Under the pieces are notes generated by a model. That model was not told the origin of the DNA. It did no database searches and saw only the letters and a list, made by a program, of their open reading frames with translations. 37,958 nt of DNA, taken from CBCXVS01 sp965178525 (GTDB lineage: Bacteria > Tectomicrobia > Entotheonellia > Entotheonellales > Entotheonellaceae). Shown piece after piece: positions 1-7,969 of the stretch. Numbering within the stretch: the first letter of the stretch is position 1; each line of letters begins with the position of its first letter. A program made the translations under genes and the position numbers. Location: positions 1-37,958 of the forward strand of contig CBCXVS010000031.1 in assembly GCA_965178525.1 (NCBI GenBank), read 5' to 3'.

Positions 1-110
1 AGAATAGGAGCGAAAATTTTGCGATTTACATGGGAACAAAGGTCAATTCGTTTCAGGCTTTTGAGTTTTTATTTCAATAAGTTGTCGCCGAATCACGGGA
101 GGAACTTCGG
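1..110 (+). mobile_element. Right end of a MITE-like element (partial copy)
   Basis: These 110 bases match 31180-31289, the right part of the complete element at 31031-31289, with only three differences (positions 31, 45 and 78). The copy ends in the same terminal sequence GGAACTTCGG and is followed by ATTAGC, where the complete copy is followed by ATTAAT. The left part lies outside the window. It ends directly inside the glycoside hydrolase frame that follows, so it is an insertion in that gene. The window beginning inside a repeat would fit a contig break at a multicopy element (inference). Confidence 0.8.
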
Positions 111-128
111 ATTAGCGGCCGCTTACGG

Positions 129-1004
129 TTGGCCCAACTCGATCCCACCGCGCCCAATCCCGCCGCCGACATCGCACGGCTGGTTGAGCCCTACGTCTCC
201 GGCACGACCCCCCCGTTTGGCGCCGATGCTGGCACCGCCGCCTTAGCCGGTTTGATCTGGGGACCGGAACTCGCCGACGCCACTGGCGACCGTCGCTATG
301 CCGAGCTGCTCGTGCAACTTGCCGAGCGCTATCGCCCCGGCGTCAACCACGGCGCCCCACCCCCATCCGACCCGGAATTTCGCACGGAAGATATGGCCAT
401 GAACGGTATGCTTCTGGGCCGTGCTTTCGAACTCGCAGGCAACACACGATACCTCGACCTGCTCACACCCTTCTTGCTGCAGGCCCGGATTCAGCAAGAC
501 GATGGGCTGTTCTGGCATTGCCGCTCGGCGCCCTACTATTGGGGCCGGGGCAACGGCTTCGCCGCCATCAGGTACAGCGAAACCCTCACCTATCTCCCCG
601 AGGCGCATCCGGACCGCCAGACCCTGCTCACCATGCACCTGCAGCACCTGGGGACGCTGCGGCAGCGGCAGCACCCCTCCGGCATGTATCCGCAAGTGCT
701 CAACGTTCCGGGCTCCTATGAAGAATTCACCGTCACCTGTATGGTCGGTTATGCGATGGCTCGCGGCCTGCGCCACGGATGGCTGGACGCCTCCTATCGG
801 CCATCACTCGATTTGGCATGGCAAGGCGTCACCGAACGCATCGATAACGCCGCTGGCGTGGTCGACGCCTGTACCAACACGGGTGTGCAGAAAAGTTTGC
901 GGGATTATCTAGATCGTCCGGCCATCTTCGGCCGAGACGACCGCAGTGGCGCGATGGCCCTCTGGTTTGCGCTGGAAATGGCCCAGTTACGCGGCGAAGC
1001 GTAG
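129..1004 (+). CDS. GH88/GH105-type unsaturated glycosyl hydrolase, 5' end removed by insertion
   Basis: Likely a member of the unsaturated glucuronyl/rhamnogalacturonyl hydrolase group (alpha/alpha-toroid), which removes the terminal unsaturated uronic acid left by polysaccharide lyases. The signature YYWGRGNGFAAI is close to the WGRGNGW motif of GH105/YteR-like enzymes. It is preceded by an acidic stretch EDMAMNGMLLGRAFELAG and followed by TLTYLPEAHP, as in the family. The product from the TTG at 129 is 291 residues, whereas family members have about 350-400, so roughly the first 70-100 residues are missing. The frame stays open upstream only to the MITE end at 110 and meets a TAA at 78 inside the element, with no convincing start or ribosome site. 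I read it as a 5'-truncated, probably inactive gene. Confidence 0.75.
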   Translation: MAQLDPTAPNPAADIARLVEPYVSGTTPPFGADAGTAALAGLIWGPELADATGDRRYAELLVQLAERYRPGVNHGAPPPSDPEFRTEDMAMNGMLLGRAFELAGNTRYLDLLTPFLLQARIQQDDGLFWHCRSAPYYWGRGNGFAAIRYSETLTYLPEAHPDRQTLLTMHLQHLGTLRQRQHPSGMYPQVLNVPGSYEEFTVTCMVGYAMARGLRHGWLDASYRPSLDLAWQGVTERIDNAAGVVDACTNTGVQKSLRDYLDRPAIFGRDDRSGAMALWFALEMAQLRGEA

Positions 1005-1080
1005 CCAGGCTCAGCACATTCAAGGCTGGTGATGTCTTTAGTTTTTATCCCCTCCCCCTCGATGGATGAGGGTGACTTAA

Positions 1081-1151
1081 ATGCGGAATGCGGAATGTGT
1101 AAGATTTCTTTTATTCCGCATTCCGCATTCCGCATTCCGCATTCCGCATTC
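1081..1151. repeat. Heptamer repeat array forming a 16-bp hairpin
   Basis: Two copies of GCGGAAT (1083-1096) face five perfect tandem copies of ATTCCGC (1113-1147). ATGCGGAATGCGGAAT at 1081-1096 can pair with its exact complement at 1113-1128 around a 16-nt loop, leaving three further heptamers unpaired. The array lies between the convergent hydrolase and MoaD-like genes and touches the stop codon of the latter (1155). It could serve as a two-way transcription stop, or simply be a dispersed simple-sequence element; only the structure is seen. Confidence 0.75.
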
Positions 1152-1154
1152 GTC

Positions 1155-1490
1155 CTATCCTCCCAGATACTGTCCAATCAGAGCCAATCGATCGCCCTCC
1201 CGAACCGGACTATCGAGGTCATGGCTGACGCCCAGCACCGCATCATTGACCAACACCTCGATATGTTCCGCCAGATCGCCGGTCTGGACATCCCAGAGCG
1301 CCTTGTGCAATTGCGGAAATCCCTTACTGAGACGGCGCAGCACCGTCCGCACCGTATCGCCCTCCTGCAAGGAATCGTGATACACCTTGCGGCTGCTGCC
1401 ATCGCCACCCACAAATTTGGTGACCCAGGCGACAACCTCGATTTCCACCTGGCCGCTGGCCGCCGCAGTATGGACGTCATGTTCAGGCAC
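1155..1490 (-). CDS. MoaD/ThiS-family sulfur carrier protein of the AOR operon
   Basis: Small beta-grasp (ubiquitin-like) protein ending in GQYLGG. The C-terminal Gly-Gly is the site that is adenylated and thiocarboxylated in MoaD, which donates sulfur to the dithiolene of molybdopterin/tungstopterin. I chose the GTG at 1490: AGGAGA lies 6 nt upstream, and the start overlaps the AOR gene's stop by 8 nt (GTGCCTGA), which suggests translational coupling. A TTG at 1505 in the same frame is the alternative and gives 116 residues. As last gene of the operon it probably supplies sulfur for the tungsten cofactor of the enzyme encoded just upstream (inference from context; AOR-linked MoaD genes are known). 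Confidence 0.75.
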   Translation of the reverse strand: MPEHDVHTAAASGQVEIEVVAWVTKFVGGDGSSRKVYHDSLQEGDTVRTVLRRLSKGFPQLHKALWDVQTGDLAEHIEVLVNDAVLGVSHDLDSPVREGDRLALIGQYLGG

Positions 1491-3378
1491 TGGCAGTCTC
1501 CTCAACCCCCCACAACTCGGGGATGAGATGTTCTAAACCCTGTTCCCGGAGCGTGTCCGGAAGCGGCTTGCCGGTCTTCCGATCATAGCCGACCGTCTCG
1601 TACCAGACGTCCAACATCCGCTCCCAATTGGCGCCCACATCCTGGCCCTGCGCCGGGCCATCGACGGGCACAGAGCCATAGCGTTTCGACGGCCGTTCCA
1701 GGTCCGGAGTCATACCGCAACGGAGGTTGAAAGCACGCAGCAAGGTCACCGTACGGCGTCCGAACTGCATGGCCTCTTCCTTCGTGTAATCCCAACCCGT
1801 GGCGGCACTCAAGGCCCGGCAAATCATCGCCACAGACGCCCGCGTCGTAAAGATGCAGGTACCGAGCGAATCCTCAAAATGACGGCGGCCACGCGTACCG
1901 CCCACCATCTTCGCGACCGCCTCCGGATCGAAGGGATTGATGCGCGCCGGCAGGCCCCATTCGGTCTGCAGCACCGGCGGACCACTATCCAGGGTCCCAC
2001 TGCTGCCGGTGCAGGTATCAAGCATTTCCTCCCAACGCGCCCGATGATCATGGCCACGCGGCGTGTCACCCTTTAGGGTATAGATGGCGCACTCAGCCGC
2101 CGGGCCGCCCACGTGCTCCGAGGCGCGTTTCACGCCTTCCGCCAGGATGTTACCAAAGCCCTCGCGGCGAATAATCATCTGCAAGAGCTGATTGGACGCC
2201 TCGGCATCCCCCCATTTGACTTCGAGCCCACCGAGCTGTTCCTTGGTGATATAGCCCTTTTCTTGACACTCCATGACCCAGCCGATGAGCCAGCCGAACT
2301 CATTGACATCCACACAGGCGCGATCGATCTGTGTGTTGAGCCACGATGTCGCCACCGGATCGGTGCAGCCCGTGGCCCAGCCCGCCCCAGACCAGCCTTC
2401 GTATTCGGGTTCATCGACAATGTCGCCGGCATGCGGCCCCGACGGCAGCACCTGGGTGTGGCAATGATGCATCCCACAGGCATTGCATTGGTGCCCACGA
2501 TGATCGAAACCCTCGCGTAAGCCTTGTGCCGTCCACTGCGACATATCCACGTCTTCCGGCACGATGTTGGTGGTGTAATTTTTAATGGGCAAGGCGCCGA
2601 GCCGCGGCATGCCGGAGACACCGGGAAGTGTACCGTATTCATACAGCGAACGCGTGGACGGATCGTATTGTAAGTCATGGGAAATCTCATCAGCGGCCTG
2701 AAACAACCCGCGGGTATCGGCAGCCTTCAGCGCTTTGCTGCCGCGCACGATGGCCACTGCCTTGACTTTTTTGTTCCCCATCACCGCGCCGCAACCGTTT
2801 TTGCTGGCGACATGGCCATAGTCACCATGAATGGCGGCAAAACGCACCTGGTTTTCTCCGGCAACGCCGCTCGTATACACACTGAGCTGATGCCCGCTCA
2901 GATTGAGCATGGCCTGCAACGTATCCTGTGTCTCCCAGGTATCTTTGCCTAAGAGCGTGGCGGCATCGCGGAGTTCGACATCGTCATCGTTGATATAGAG
3001 ATACACCCAACGCGACGCCCGCCCCTGCAAGACGATGGCATCGTAGCCGGAATATTTCAGATTGGCGCCAAAAAACCCATTCGCCTGCGTATTCGTTCCG
3101 CCACCCGTCATGGCGCCACGGGTCACCACAGTGAGTCCTCCCGTGCCCCACACCGGCAATCCCGCCAGCGGTCCCGTCGCCAGCACCAACCGATTCTCGG
3201 GATGATCCCAGGTCACCTCCGGCGGCACCTCTTCCCACAGAATTTTGGCCCCCAGCCCAACGCCGCCGATGTAGGTCCGGGCCATCTCGGGCGTCCAATC
3301 CTCAGTCCAAATCCGTTCCTGGGTTAAATCCACCCGTAAAATCTTCCCGGCATAGCAACCAGGCACTCGTGCGTCCAT
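1483..3378 (-). CDS. AOR-family tungsten aldehyde:ferredoxin oxidoreductase (AorB-like)
   Basis: Catalytic subunit of the aldehyde ferredoxin oxidoreductase superfamily, 631 residues. AOR-type features are YIGGVGLGAKILWEE, the GGTNTQANGFFG cofactor region, and NGCGAVMGNKKVKAV, followed by the [4Fe-4S] ligands at about residues 298, 301 and 306 (CNACGMHHC) and a distal Cys near 508 in DSLGTC. The first three cysteines are spaced CX2CX4C, where archaeal AOR has CX2CX3C. The second pterin-side segment (TPRGHDHRARWEEMLD) is also unlike the usual DPRG-A-GMG region, so the substrate may differ. Start: ATG at 3378 behind GGAGAGGA; an upstream start at 3411 would overlap the preceding gene. Ferredoxin and FAD subunit genes upstream make an Aromatoleum-type AorABC complex likely. 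BamB-like roles cannot be excluded. Confidence 0.85.
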   Translation of the reverse strand: MDARVPGCYAGKILRVDLTQERIWTEDWTPEMARTYIGGVGLGAKILWEEVPPEVTWDHPENRLVLATGPLAGLPVWGTGGLTVVTRGAMTGGGTNTQANGFFGANLKYSGYDAIVLQGRASRWVYLYINDDDVELRDAATLLGKDTWETQDTLQAMLNLSGHQLSVYTSGVAGENQVRFAAIHGDYGHVASKNGCGAVMGNKKVKAVAIVRGSKALKAADTRGLFQAADEISHDLQYDPSTRSLYEYGTLPGVSGMPRLGALPIKNYTTNIVPEDVDMSQWTAQGLREGFDHRGHQCNACGMHHCHTQVLPSGPHAGDIVDEPEYEGWSGAGWATGCTDPVATSWLNTQIDRACVDVNEFGWLIGWVMECQEKGYITKEQLGGLEVKWGDAEASNQLLQMIIRREGFGNILAEGVKRASEHVGGPAAECAIYTLKGDTPRGHDHRARWEEMLDTCTGSSGTLDSGPPVLQTEWGLPARINPFDPEAVAKMVGGTRGRRHFEDSLGTCIFTTRASVAMICRALSAATGWDYTKEEAMQFGRRTVTLLRAFNLRCGMTPDLERPSKRYGSVPVDGPAQGQDVGANWERMLDVWYETVGYDRKTGKPLPDTLREQGLEHLIPELWGVEETASA

Positions 3379-3397
3379 ACATTCCTCTCCTTCTTCC

Positions 3398-4723
3398 TTA
3401 CCGGGCGGCAACGGCAGCCGCCGGGACCGAGGGACTGCCCTGGACCGTGAGCGGGAGCAGGCGTGCCGTTGTGCCGGAGGCTATATACGCGCGCTTGATC
3501 TCAAACAAATGATGCCGCAGATAGGCTTTCCAATCACCCACCGGTGTGCCGGCCTGAACCAAGCCTTTGAGCATGCCTACATCGTTGGTGGTCCAGACAT
3601 CATTCGACCGCCCCAACAGCATCGCGCCGATGATGCGATCACCATCCCACAGGAGCTTGCGATATGCCGGCCGGTCCCGATCGAGGGCGCTAAAGACTTC
3701 CGCTTCCGGCGCATTCCAAGCGCCAAAACTGGCGATCTCCAGATCCAAGACTTCGACGATATTCATGAGCAAACTGCCCCGATACGCCTGCGGTTGACCC
3801 GCCATGTTGGCGCCCACGACCCGCCCGTGCTCCATGGCGGTGGGCTCAATCGCATGCACTGCCGGCTGCCCGGTGATCAAGTCCCGCCCCTCGGCAATAT
3901 CGCCGGCGGCGTACACGTTTGGGACATTCGAGCGCAGGTGTTCATCCACCAGGATGCCGTTGTTGATCTCGATCCCGGAACCATCGAGCCAATCTAAATT
4001 CGTCCGAATGCCGGTCGCCATGATCACCACATCCGCCAGCAGATCGTCCCCACCCTGCACCCGCAAACGTTTTTGGCTCTCCGCGTCCTCAATAGCGCTG
4101 AGCTGGGCGCTGGTGTGAATCGTGACGCCGCGATCCCGCAACCATTGCGCCACCAGTGCCGCGCCATCCTGATCGATCATACGCGGCAAAATCTGCGGCG
4201 CAATTTCGAGCACCGTGAGTTTGGCGCCACGCGCAAGAATCGAATTCAAGATGGTAAAGGCAATAAATCCGGCGCCAACCATCACCACATGGCAGCCGTC
4301 ACGCATACTGCGAATCACGCCTTGGGCTTGCTCTAGCGTCCAGAAACTGTGAATACCCTCCCCATCGGCGCCAGGAATGGGCGGACGGACGGGCGAGGAG
4401 CCCGTCGCAATGAGCAGGTCGTCGTAGGTGATTTCCGTCTCATCATCGAGCCTCAGGACGTTGGACCGGGTATCGAGTTGTACCGCGCGCCGCCCAAAGA
4501 ATTCCTCCACATCCAGTTCCCGCAAACGCGAGGGCCGGGCCGTAAAACAATGCGTTTCGCTGATACTGCCCTTGAGGTAATACGGCAGGACCATACGGGC
4601 ATACGGCCGTTCCGCCGAGACCCAGTAAATCTCTGAGGCGCCCCGGTCGTATTGGCGTGTCGCCGTCACCGCATTAAGGCCGGCCGTGCCGCCTCCGACA
4701 ATGACATGCCGTGTGCGTGCCAT
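3398..4723 (-). CDS. FAD/NAD(P)-dependent pyridine nucleotide-disulfide-type oxidoreductase (AorC-like)
   Basis: A 441-residue two-dinucleotide-fold flavoprotein. The FAD-binding motif VIVGGGTAG is at residues 8-16, the LLIATGSSP segment at 103-111, the NAD(P)-binding VMVGAGFIA at 147-155, and the second FAD motif VYAAGD at 270-275. There is no CxxxxC redox disulfide at the N-terminus, so it resembles NADH-dependent rubredoxin/nitrite/ferredoxin reductases rather than lipoamide dehydrogenase. It sits between the polyferredoxin gene (10-nt gap) and the AOR-type gene on the same strand. The likely role is to pass electrons between NAD(H) and the ferredoxin subunit, as the FAD subunit AorC does in the Aromatoleum enzyme (inference). 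Confidence 0.85.
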   Translation of the reverse strand: MARTRHVIVGGGTAGLNAVTATRQYDRGASEIYWVSAERPYARMVLPYYLKGSISETHCFTARPSRLRELDVEEFFGRRAVQLDTRSNVLRLDDETEITYDDLLIATGSSPVRPPIPGADGEGIHSFWTLEQAQGVIRSMRDGCHVVMVGAGFIAFTILNSILARGAKLTVLEIAPQILPRMIDQDGAALVAQWLRDRGVTIHTSAQLSAIEDAESQKRLRVQGGDDLLADVVIMATGIRTNLDWLDGSGIEINNGILVDEHLRSNVPNVYAAGDIAEGRDLITGQPAVHAIEPTAMEHGRVVGANMAGQPQAYRGSLLMNIVEVLDLEIASFGAWNAPEAEVFSALDRDRPAYRKLLWDGDRIIGAMLLGRSNDVWTTNDVGMLKGLVQAGTPVGDWKAYLRHHLFEIKRAYIASGTTARLLPLTVQGSPSVPAAAVAAR

Positions 4724-4732
4724 GGCGCCCTC

Positions 4733-5212
4733 CTATTCCCGCACCGTGAGCTTGGCCAGTTGTGCGCCACCGCGTTCCGCGACAAAGGCGCCAAGCCAGT
4801 CGCTCGGCTCGGTCTCGACGTACTCAATCGCATCGGTGGGGCAGGCATCGGCACAGGCCGGGACGCCATCGCAGAGATTACACTTGGTCGCCTTGCTGGT
4901 GTCCGGATTGTAAAACATAGTGCCGTAGGGACAGGCGATGGTACAGAGTTTACAGCCCACGCAGACATCTTCCAGCACCATCTTGGCCCCGACTGCCGAC
5001 ACCGTAATGGCCTCGACCGGGCACGCGACCATGCACCACGCCTCGGCGCACTGCGTACAGGTATACGGCGCGTAGCTGGTATGGGCCTCGAAAGATGAAA
5101 TGCGAATGACCGATTTCGCTGGTTGAAACGTTTCGGTCTGCATATATGAGCACGCGAGCTCACACCGCATACAGCCGGTGCAGCGCTCCGGTGTGATACG
5201 CAAAACCTTCAT
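4733..5212 (-). CDS. Four-cluster 4Fe-4S ferredoxin subunit (HycB/AorA-like)
   Basis: A 159-residue polyferredoxin with four cysteine groups that account for 16 ligands: CTGCMRCELAC, CTQCAEAWCMVACP, CVGCKLCTIACP and CNLCDGVPACADACP. This is the DMSO reductase-B/HycB/CooF arrangement. It should carry electrons between the tungsten subunit and the FAD subunit encoded downstream. The ATG at 5212 follows GAGGAGG, and a good promoter lies 62 nt further upstream, so this is the first gene of the four-gene aor-like operon. In Aromatoleum the homologous AorA subunit forms chains with AorB; whether that holds here cannot be told from sequence. Confidence 0.88.
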   Translation of the reverse strand: MKVLRITPERCTGCMRCELACSYMQTETFQPAKSVIRISSFEAHTSYAPYTCTQCAEAWCMVACPVEAITVSAVGAKMVLEDVCVGCKLCTIACPYGTMFYNPDTSKATKCNLCDGVPACADACPTDAIEYVETEPSDWLGAFVAERGGAQLAKLTVRE

Positions 5213-5273
5213 GCGACCTCCTCAGGCAGAATCATAGGGATAAGATACGCCTCATATCCACGTTTAGGCGAAA

Positions 5274-5301
5274 ATGATATACCTCTACGAGCGAAAGTCA
5301 A
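5274..5301 (-). promoter_or_regulatory. Sigma-70-like promoter of the aor-like operon
   Basis: Read on the minus strand: -35 TTGACT (5301-5296), 16-nt spacer, -10 TATCAT (5279-5274; 5 of 6 match). The start of transcription would fall near 5267, about 55 nt before the ferredoxin ATG. The -35 box directly abuts the inverted repeat at 5302-5329. Confidence 0.55.
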
Positions 5302-5329
5302 TTTGCCGGAGGCGTGGGCAACCGGCAAA
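5302..5329. promoter_or_regulatory. 8-bp inverted repeat between two divergent promoters, candidate operator
   Basis: TTTGCCGG (5302-5309), a 12-nt gap, then its exact complement CCGGCAAA (5322-5329). It fills the space between the -35 box of the aor-like operon (ends 5301) and the -35 box of the transglycosylase gene (starts 5332). A dimeric regulator bound here would touch both promoters. The regulator is unknown. Confidence 0.5.
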
Positions 5330-5331
5330 GA

Positions 5332-5360
5332 TTGACAAACCGGCATCGGCTAGGTAGATT
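5332..5360 (+). promoter_or_regulatory. Sigma-70-like promoter of the transglycosylase gene
   Basis: -35 TTGACA (5332-5337, perfect), 17-nt spacer, -10 TAGATT (5355-5360; 4 of 6 match). The transcript would begin near 5367, leaving a leader of about 70 nt before the ATG at 5436. Confidence 0.55.
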
Positions 5361-5435
5361 TCAGCCGTCCAGCCTTATCATGGGCCACCGCATCGGTGTC
5401 CTTCTCCCTGCAACCCACACAGGATCACCAGGACC

Positions 5436-6467
5436 ATGGTATTGCAACGGGACCGCTACATCCCTATAACCCGTCTTTGGCATCGCCGGTATCACACCAT
5501 CTGTCTGGGGTTGGCCGCAGGCGCGATGTTGCTGCTGCAGCCACCCATCATCAGGGCACAACCCAACGACTTCTCGACATGGCTCAAAGCCCTCCGCGCC
5601 GAAGCCCGGCAACGCGGTATCAGCCACGCCACCCTCAACGACGCCCTGAGCGGCCTGCAACCGCTGCCACGTGTGATCGCACTGGATCGAAAACAACCTG
5701 AAGGCCGGCTGACTTTTGCCCAATACCGGCAGCGCGTCATCACCAAGAACCGTGTGCGCCGAGGGCAACGCTTGCTGCGCCAGCACCGGAAGCTCCTCAC
5801 CCAGGTCACCACTCAGTACGGCGTGCCGGGTCAGGTCATTGTGGCTTTATGGAGCATCGAATCGGATTTTGGCCGCCTCACAGGGGGGTTTCCGGTGATT
5901 GCCGCCCTGGCCACGCTGGCTCATGACGAACGCCGTAGCGCCTTTTTTCGCACAGAGCTGCTACACGCGTTGCAGATTATCGATGAGGGACACATTGCCG
6001 CCAAAGACATGACCGGCTCGTGGGCCGGTGCCATGGGGCAGAGTCAATTTATGCCGTCGAGCTTTCTTAGCCGAGCGGTCGATTTTGACGGCGATGGCCG
6101 ACGGGATATCTGGAACACGCTGCCCGACGTCTTTGCATCGACCGCCAATTATCTCATTCTGGCCGGTTGGCATCAGGGCGAGACTTGGGGACAGTATGTG
6201 ACGCTCCCCACCGGCCTCGACACCGCCGTCATCGGACTCGATAGGCAAAAATCAATCGCCGACTGGCAGGCGCTCGGTGTACGCCGGACGAATGGCAATG
6301 CGTTGCCCACGACCTCGTTACCGGCATCACTGGTGGCCCCATCCGGTCCGCAGGGTCCAACATTTCTCGTCTTCAACAACTACCGTGTCTTTCTCAAATG
6401 GAATCGTTCGACCTACTTTGCCCTCGCCGTCGGCCAGCTTGCTGACCGAATAGGCACTGGGCCATAA
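5436..6467 (+). CDS. Lytic murein transglycosylase, MltB family
   Basis: Periplasmic enzyme that cleaves the MurNAc-GlcNAc bond of peptidoglycan with formation of a 1,6-anhydro end. The catalytic Glu is E142 in ALWSIESDFG, and the substrate-groove motif GAMGQSQFMPSSF follows near residue 200, then the DFDGDGRRDIWN calcium-loop-like segment seen in this family. The N-terminus has a basic region followed by a hydrophobic stretch (about residues 20-40) ending in IRAQ, consistent with an export signal; there is no lipobox. At 343 residues it holds the SLT/MltB core but lacks the C-terminal peptidoglycan-binding domain found in many MltB_2 proteins. ATG at 5436 with AGGA upstream. Confidence 0.88.
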   Translation: MVLQRDRYIPITRLWHRRYHTICLGLAAGAMLLLQPPIIRAQPNDFSTWLKALRAEARQRGISHATLNDALSGLQPLPRVIALDRKQPEGRLTFAQYRQRVITKNRVRRGQRLLRQHRKLLTQVTTQYGVPGQVIVALWSIESDFGRLTGGFPVIAALATLAHDERRSAFFRTELLHALQIIDEGHIAAKDMTGSWAGAMGQSQFMPSSFLSRAVDFDGDGRRDIWNTLPDVFASTANYLILAGWHQGETWGQYVTLPTGLDTAVIGLDRQKSIADWQALGVRRTNGNALPTTSLPASLVAPSGPQGPTFLVFNNYRVFLKWNRSTYFALAVGQLADRIGTGP

Positions 6468-6498
6468 CGCGGCTACCGCTACCTTCAGGAACACGCAT

Positions 6499-7572
6499 AT
6501 GGACTATCGCACGATGGGCAAGACCGGCCTGCAGGTCTCAGCACTCGGATTCGGCTGCGGCGACGTCGGCGGGTTGATCGTCCGCGGCGCTCCGGCAGAA
6601 CGCGAACGGGCGGTGGCCCGGGCCTTGGAGCTGGGAATCAACTACTTCGATACGGCCTCGTCCTACGGCCGGGGACAATCGGAACGCCACCTGGGGCAAG
6701 TGTGGAAAGCCCTGAAGATTGACGCCTATGTTGGCACTAAATTTCGGCTTCTGGCGGATGATATGGGCCATATTCGTGCCGCCATTACCGGCTCGATGGA
6801 TGCCAGTCTACAACGCCTGCAGATGGAGTGTGTCGATCTGTTGCAATTGCACAACCAGATTGCCACCGAGCGCCGTGAGGATGGCCGGGCGATCCGGGTA
6901 CAGGATATTCTAGAAGAGGTCGTGCCGGCCCTGCAGCATCTGCAACAACAGGGTAAAATCCGCTTTTACGGCATGACCGGCTTGGGCGAGACCGCCGCCC
7001 TGCATCAACTCATTGACACGGGCGTCCTGGACACGGCTCAGGTGTGTTACAATCTGCTCAACCCGAGTGCCGGCTCGGCTGTGTCGACTGGCTTTCCAGC
7101 CCAGGATTTCGGGCGTTTATTGGATCATACCCAGCAACAGCGGATGGGTGTCATCGTCATTCGCGCCCTGGCTGCCGGCACCCTGAGCGGTTCGGCAGAG
7201 CGTCACCCCACAGCCATTCCCACCGTGGCGCCGATTGCCTCCGGCCCCGATTACGCCACGGATGTGCAGCGCGCCCAGGTCTTCAGGACGCTGGTCGAAG
7301 CCGGTTACGCCGACAACCTCGTGGAGGCGGCACTGCGGTTTCCCCTTGGCAGTCCGGCCGTTTCCACGACGCTACTGGGGTATTCGAACCTGGAGCATCT
7401 CGAGCTGGCCGCCGCCTATGTGTCGCGGGGTCCGTTGCCACAGCCCGCGCTTGATCTTTTACCGACGCTTTGGGAACAATTGGTTAACAGCGCCCAACAT
7501 GGAGGTCCGCATGGCCGTCAATATCCCGATCACCCGACCATACGTCATTTTTCCCGACGATCCGGACGATAG
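6499..7572 (+). CDS. Aldo/keto reductase family oxidoreductase
   Basis: A 357-residue NADPH-dependent (beta/alpha)8-barrel carbonyl reductase. The catalytic tetrad is visible: D51 and Y56 in NYFDTASSYGRG, K81 in YVGTKF and H118 in LLQLHNQ. The C-terminal cofactor segment LLGYSNLEHLE is present. The start at 6499 is 31 nt after the transglycosylase stop, so the two may be co-transcribed. The 3' end overlaps the next gene by 62 nt in another frame. Substrate unknown. Confidence 0.88.
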   Translation: MDYRTMGKTGLQVSALGFGCGDVGGLIVRGAPAERERAVARALELGINYFDTASSYGRGQSERHLGQVWKALKIDAYVGTKFRLLADDMGHIRAAITGSMDASLQRLQMECVDLLQLHNQIATERREDGRAIRVQDILEEVVPALQHLQQQGKIRFYGMTGLGETAALHQLIDTGVLDTAQVCYNLLNPSAGSAVSTGFPAQDFGRLLDHTQQQRMGVIVIRALAAGTLSGSAERHPTAIPTVAPIASGPDYATDVQRAQVFRTLVEAGYADNLVEAALRFPLGSPAVSTTLLGYSNLEHLELAAAYVSRGPLPQPALDLLPTLWEQLVNSAQHGGPHGRQYPDHPTIRHFSRRSGR

Positions 7573-7969
7573 CCGTCCACAGAGCGAGGCGGCCCAAACC
7601 GCCTTTCAAGCTGGAAAGCTCGATGCTGCCGCCTATCGCAGCCAACTGAATACCATCGCCCAGCACTATCCGACTTGCCTGAGTGTCTGGGCCTGCCTCG
7701 GTGAGCTACTGCTGCCTGACGATGTCATTGCCGCCTATGCCTTCTTCCGCACCGGCTACCATCGGGGTCTGGATCGCGGCCGGGCCAATGGCTGGAATGG
7801 CTCGCAGCAACTCCGGTGGGAACACGAAAGTAACCGGGGTTTTTTGCGCTGTTTGTATGGTTTGATGCTCGCCGCGACCGAAATCGGCGAAGCGTCCGAA
7901 GCCACGCGGACACGTGACTTCTTGCTCGACATGGATCCGGCCAATCATTTTGAACTCCCCCAACCGTAG
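7511..7969 (+). CDS. DUF3151 family protein
   Basis: A 152-residue protein of unknown function. The conserved core (FFRTGYHRGLDRGRANGW, then WEHESNRGFLRCLYGL and ATEIGE) is that of DUF3151, a family known to me mainly from Actinobacteria. The start is the ATG at 7511 behind GGAGG at 7501-7505; the frame is open further upstream to 7235, but that stretch lies inside the aldo/keto reductase gene. It overlaps the reductase by 62 nt, and its last 264 nt lie antisense to the 3' end of the Ig-domain protein gene. Confidence 0.75.
   Translation: MAVNIPITRPYVIFPDDPDDSRPQSEAAQTAFQAGKLDAAAYRSQLNTIAQHYPTCLSVWACLGELLLPDDVIAAYAFFRTGYHRGLDRGRANGWNGSQQLRWEHESNRGFLRCLYGLMLAATEIGEASEATRTRDFLLDMDPANHFELPQP

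Noticed and set aside
905..1177. Short frames through the heptamer array encoding NAECGMRNAECG-like peptides
   Set aside because: They arise from translating the repeat itself and have no ribosome site or homology I recognise.
7235..7510. Upstream extension of the DUF3151 frame
   Set aside because: It lies inside the aldo/keto reductase in another frame; GGAGG sits 5 nt before the ATG at 7511.
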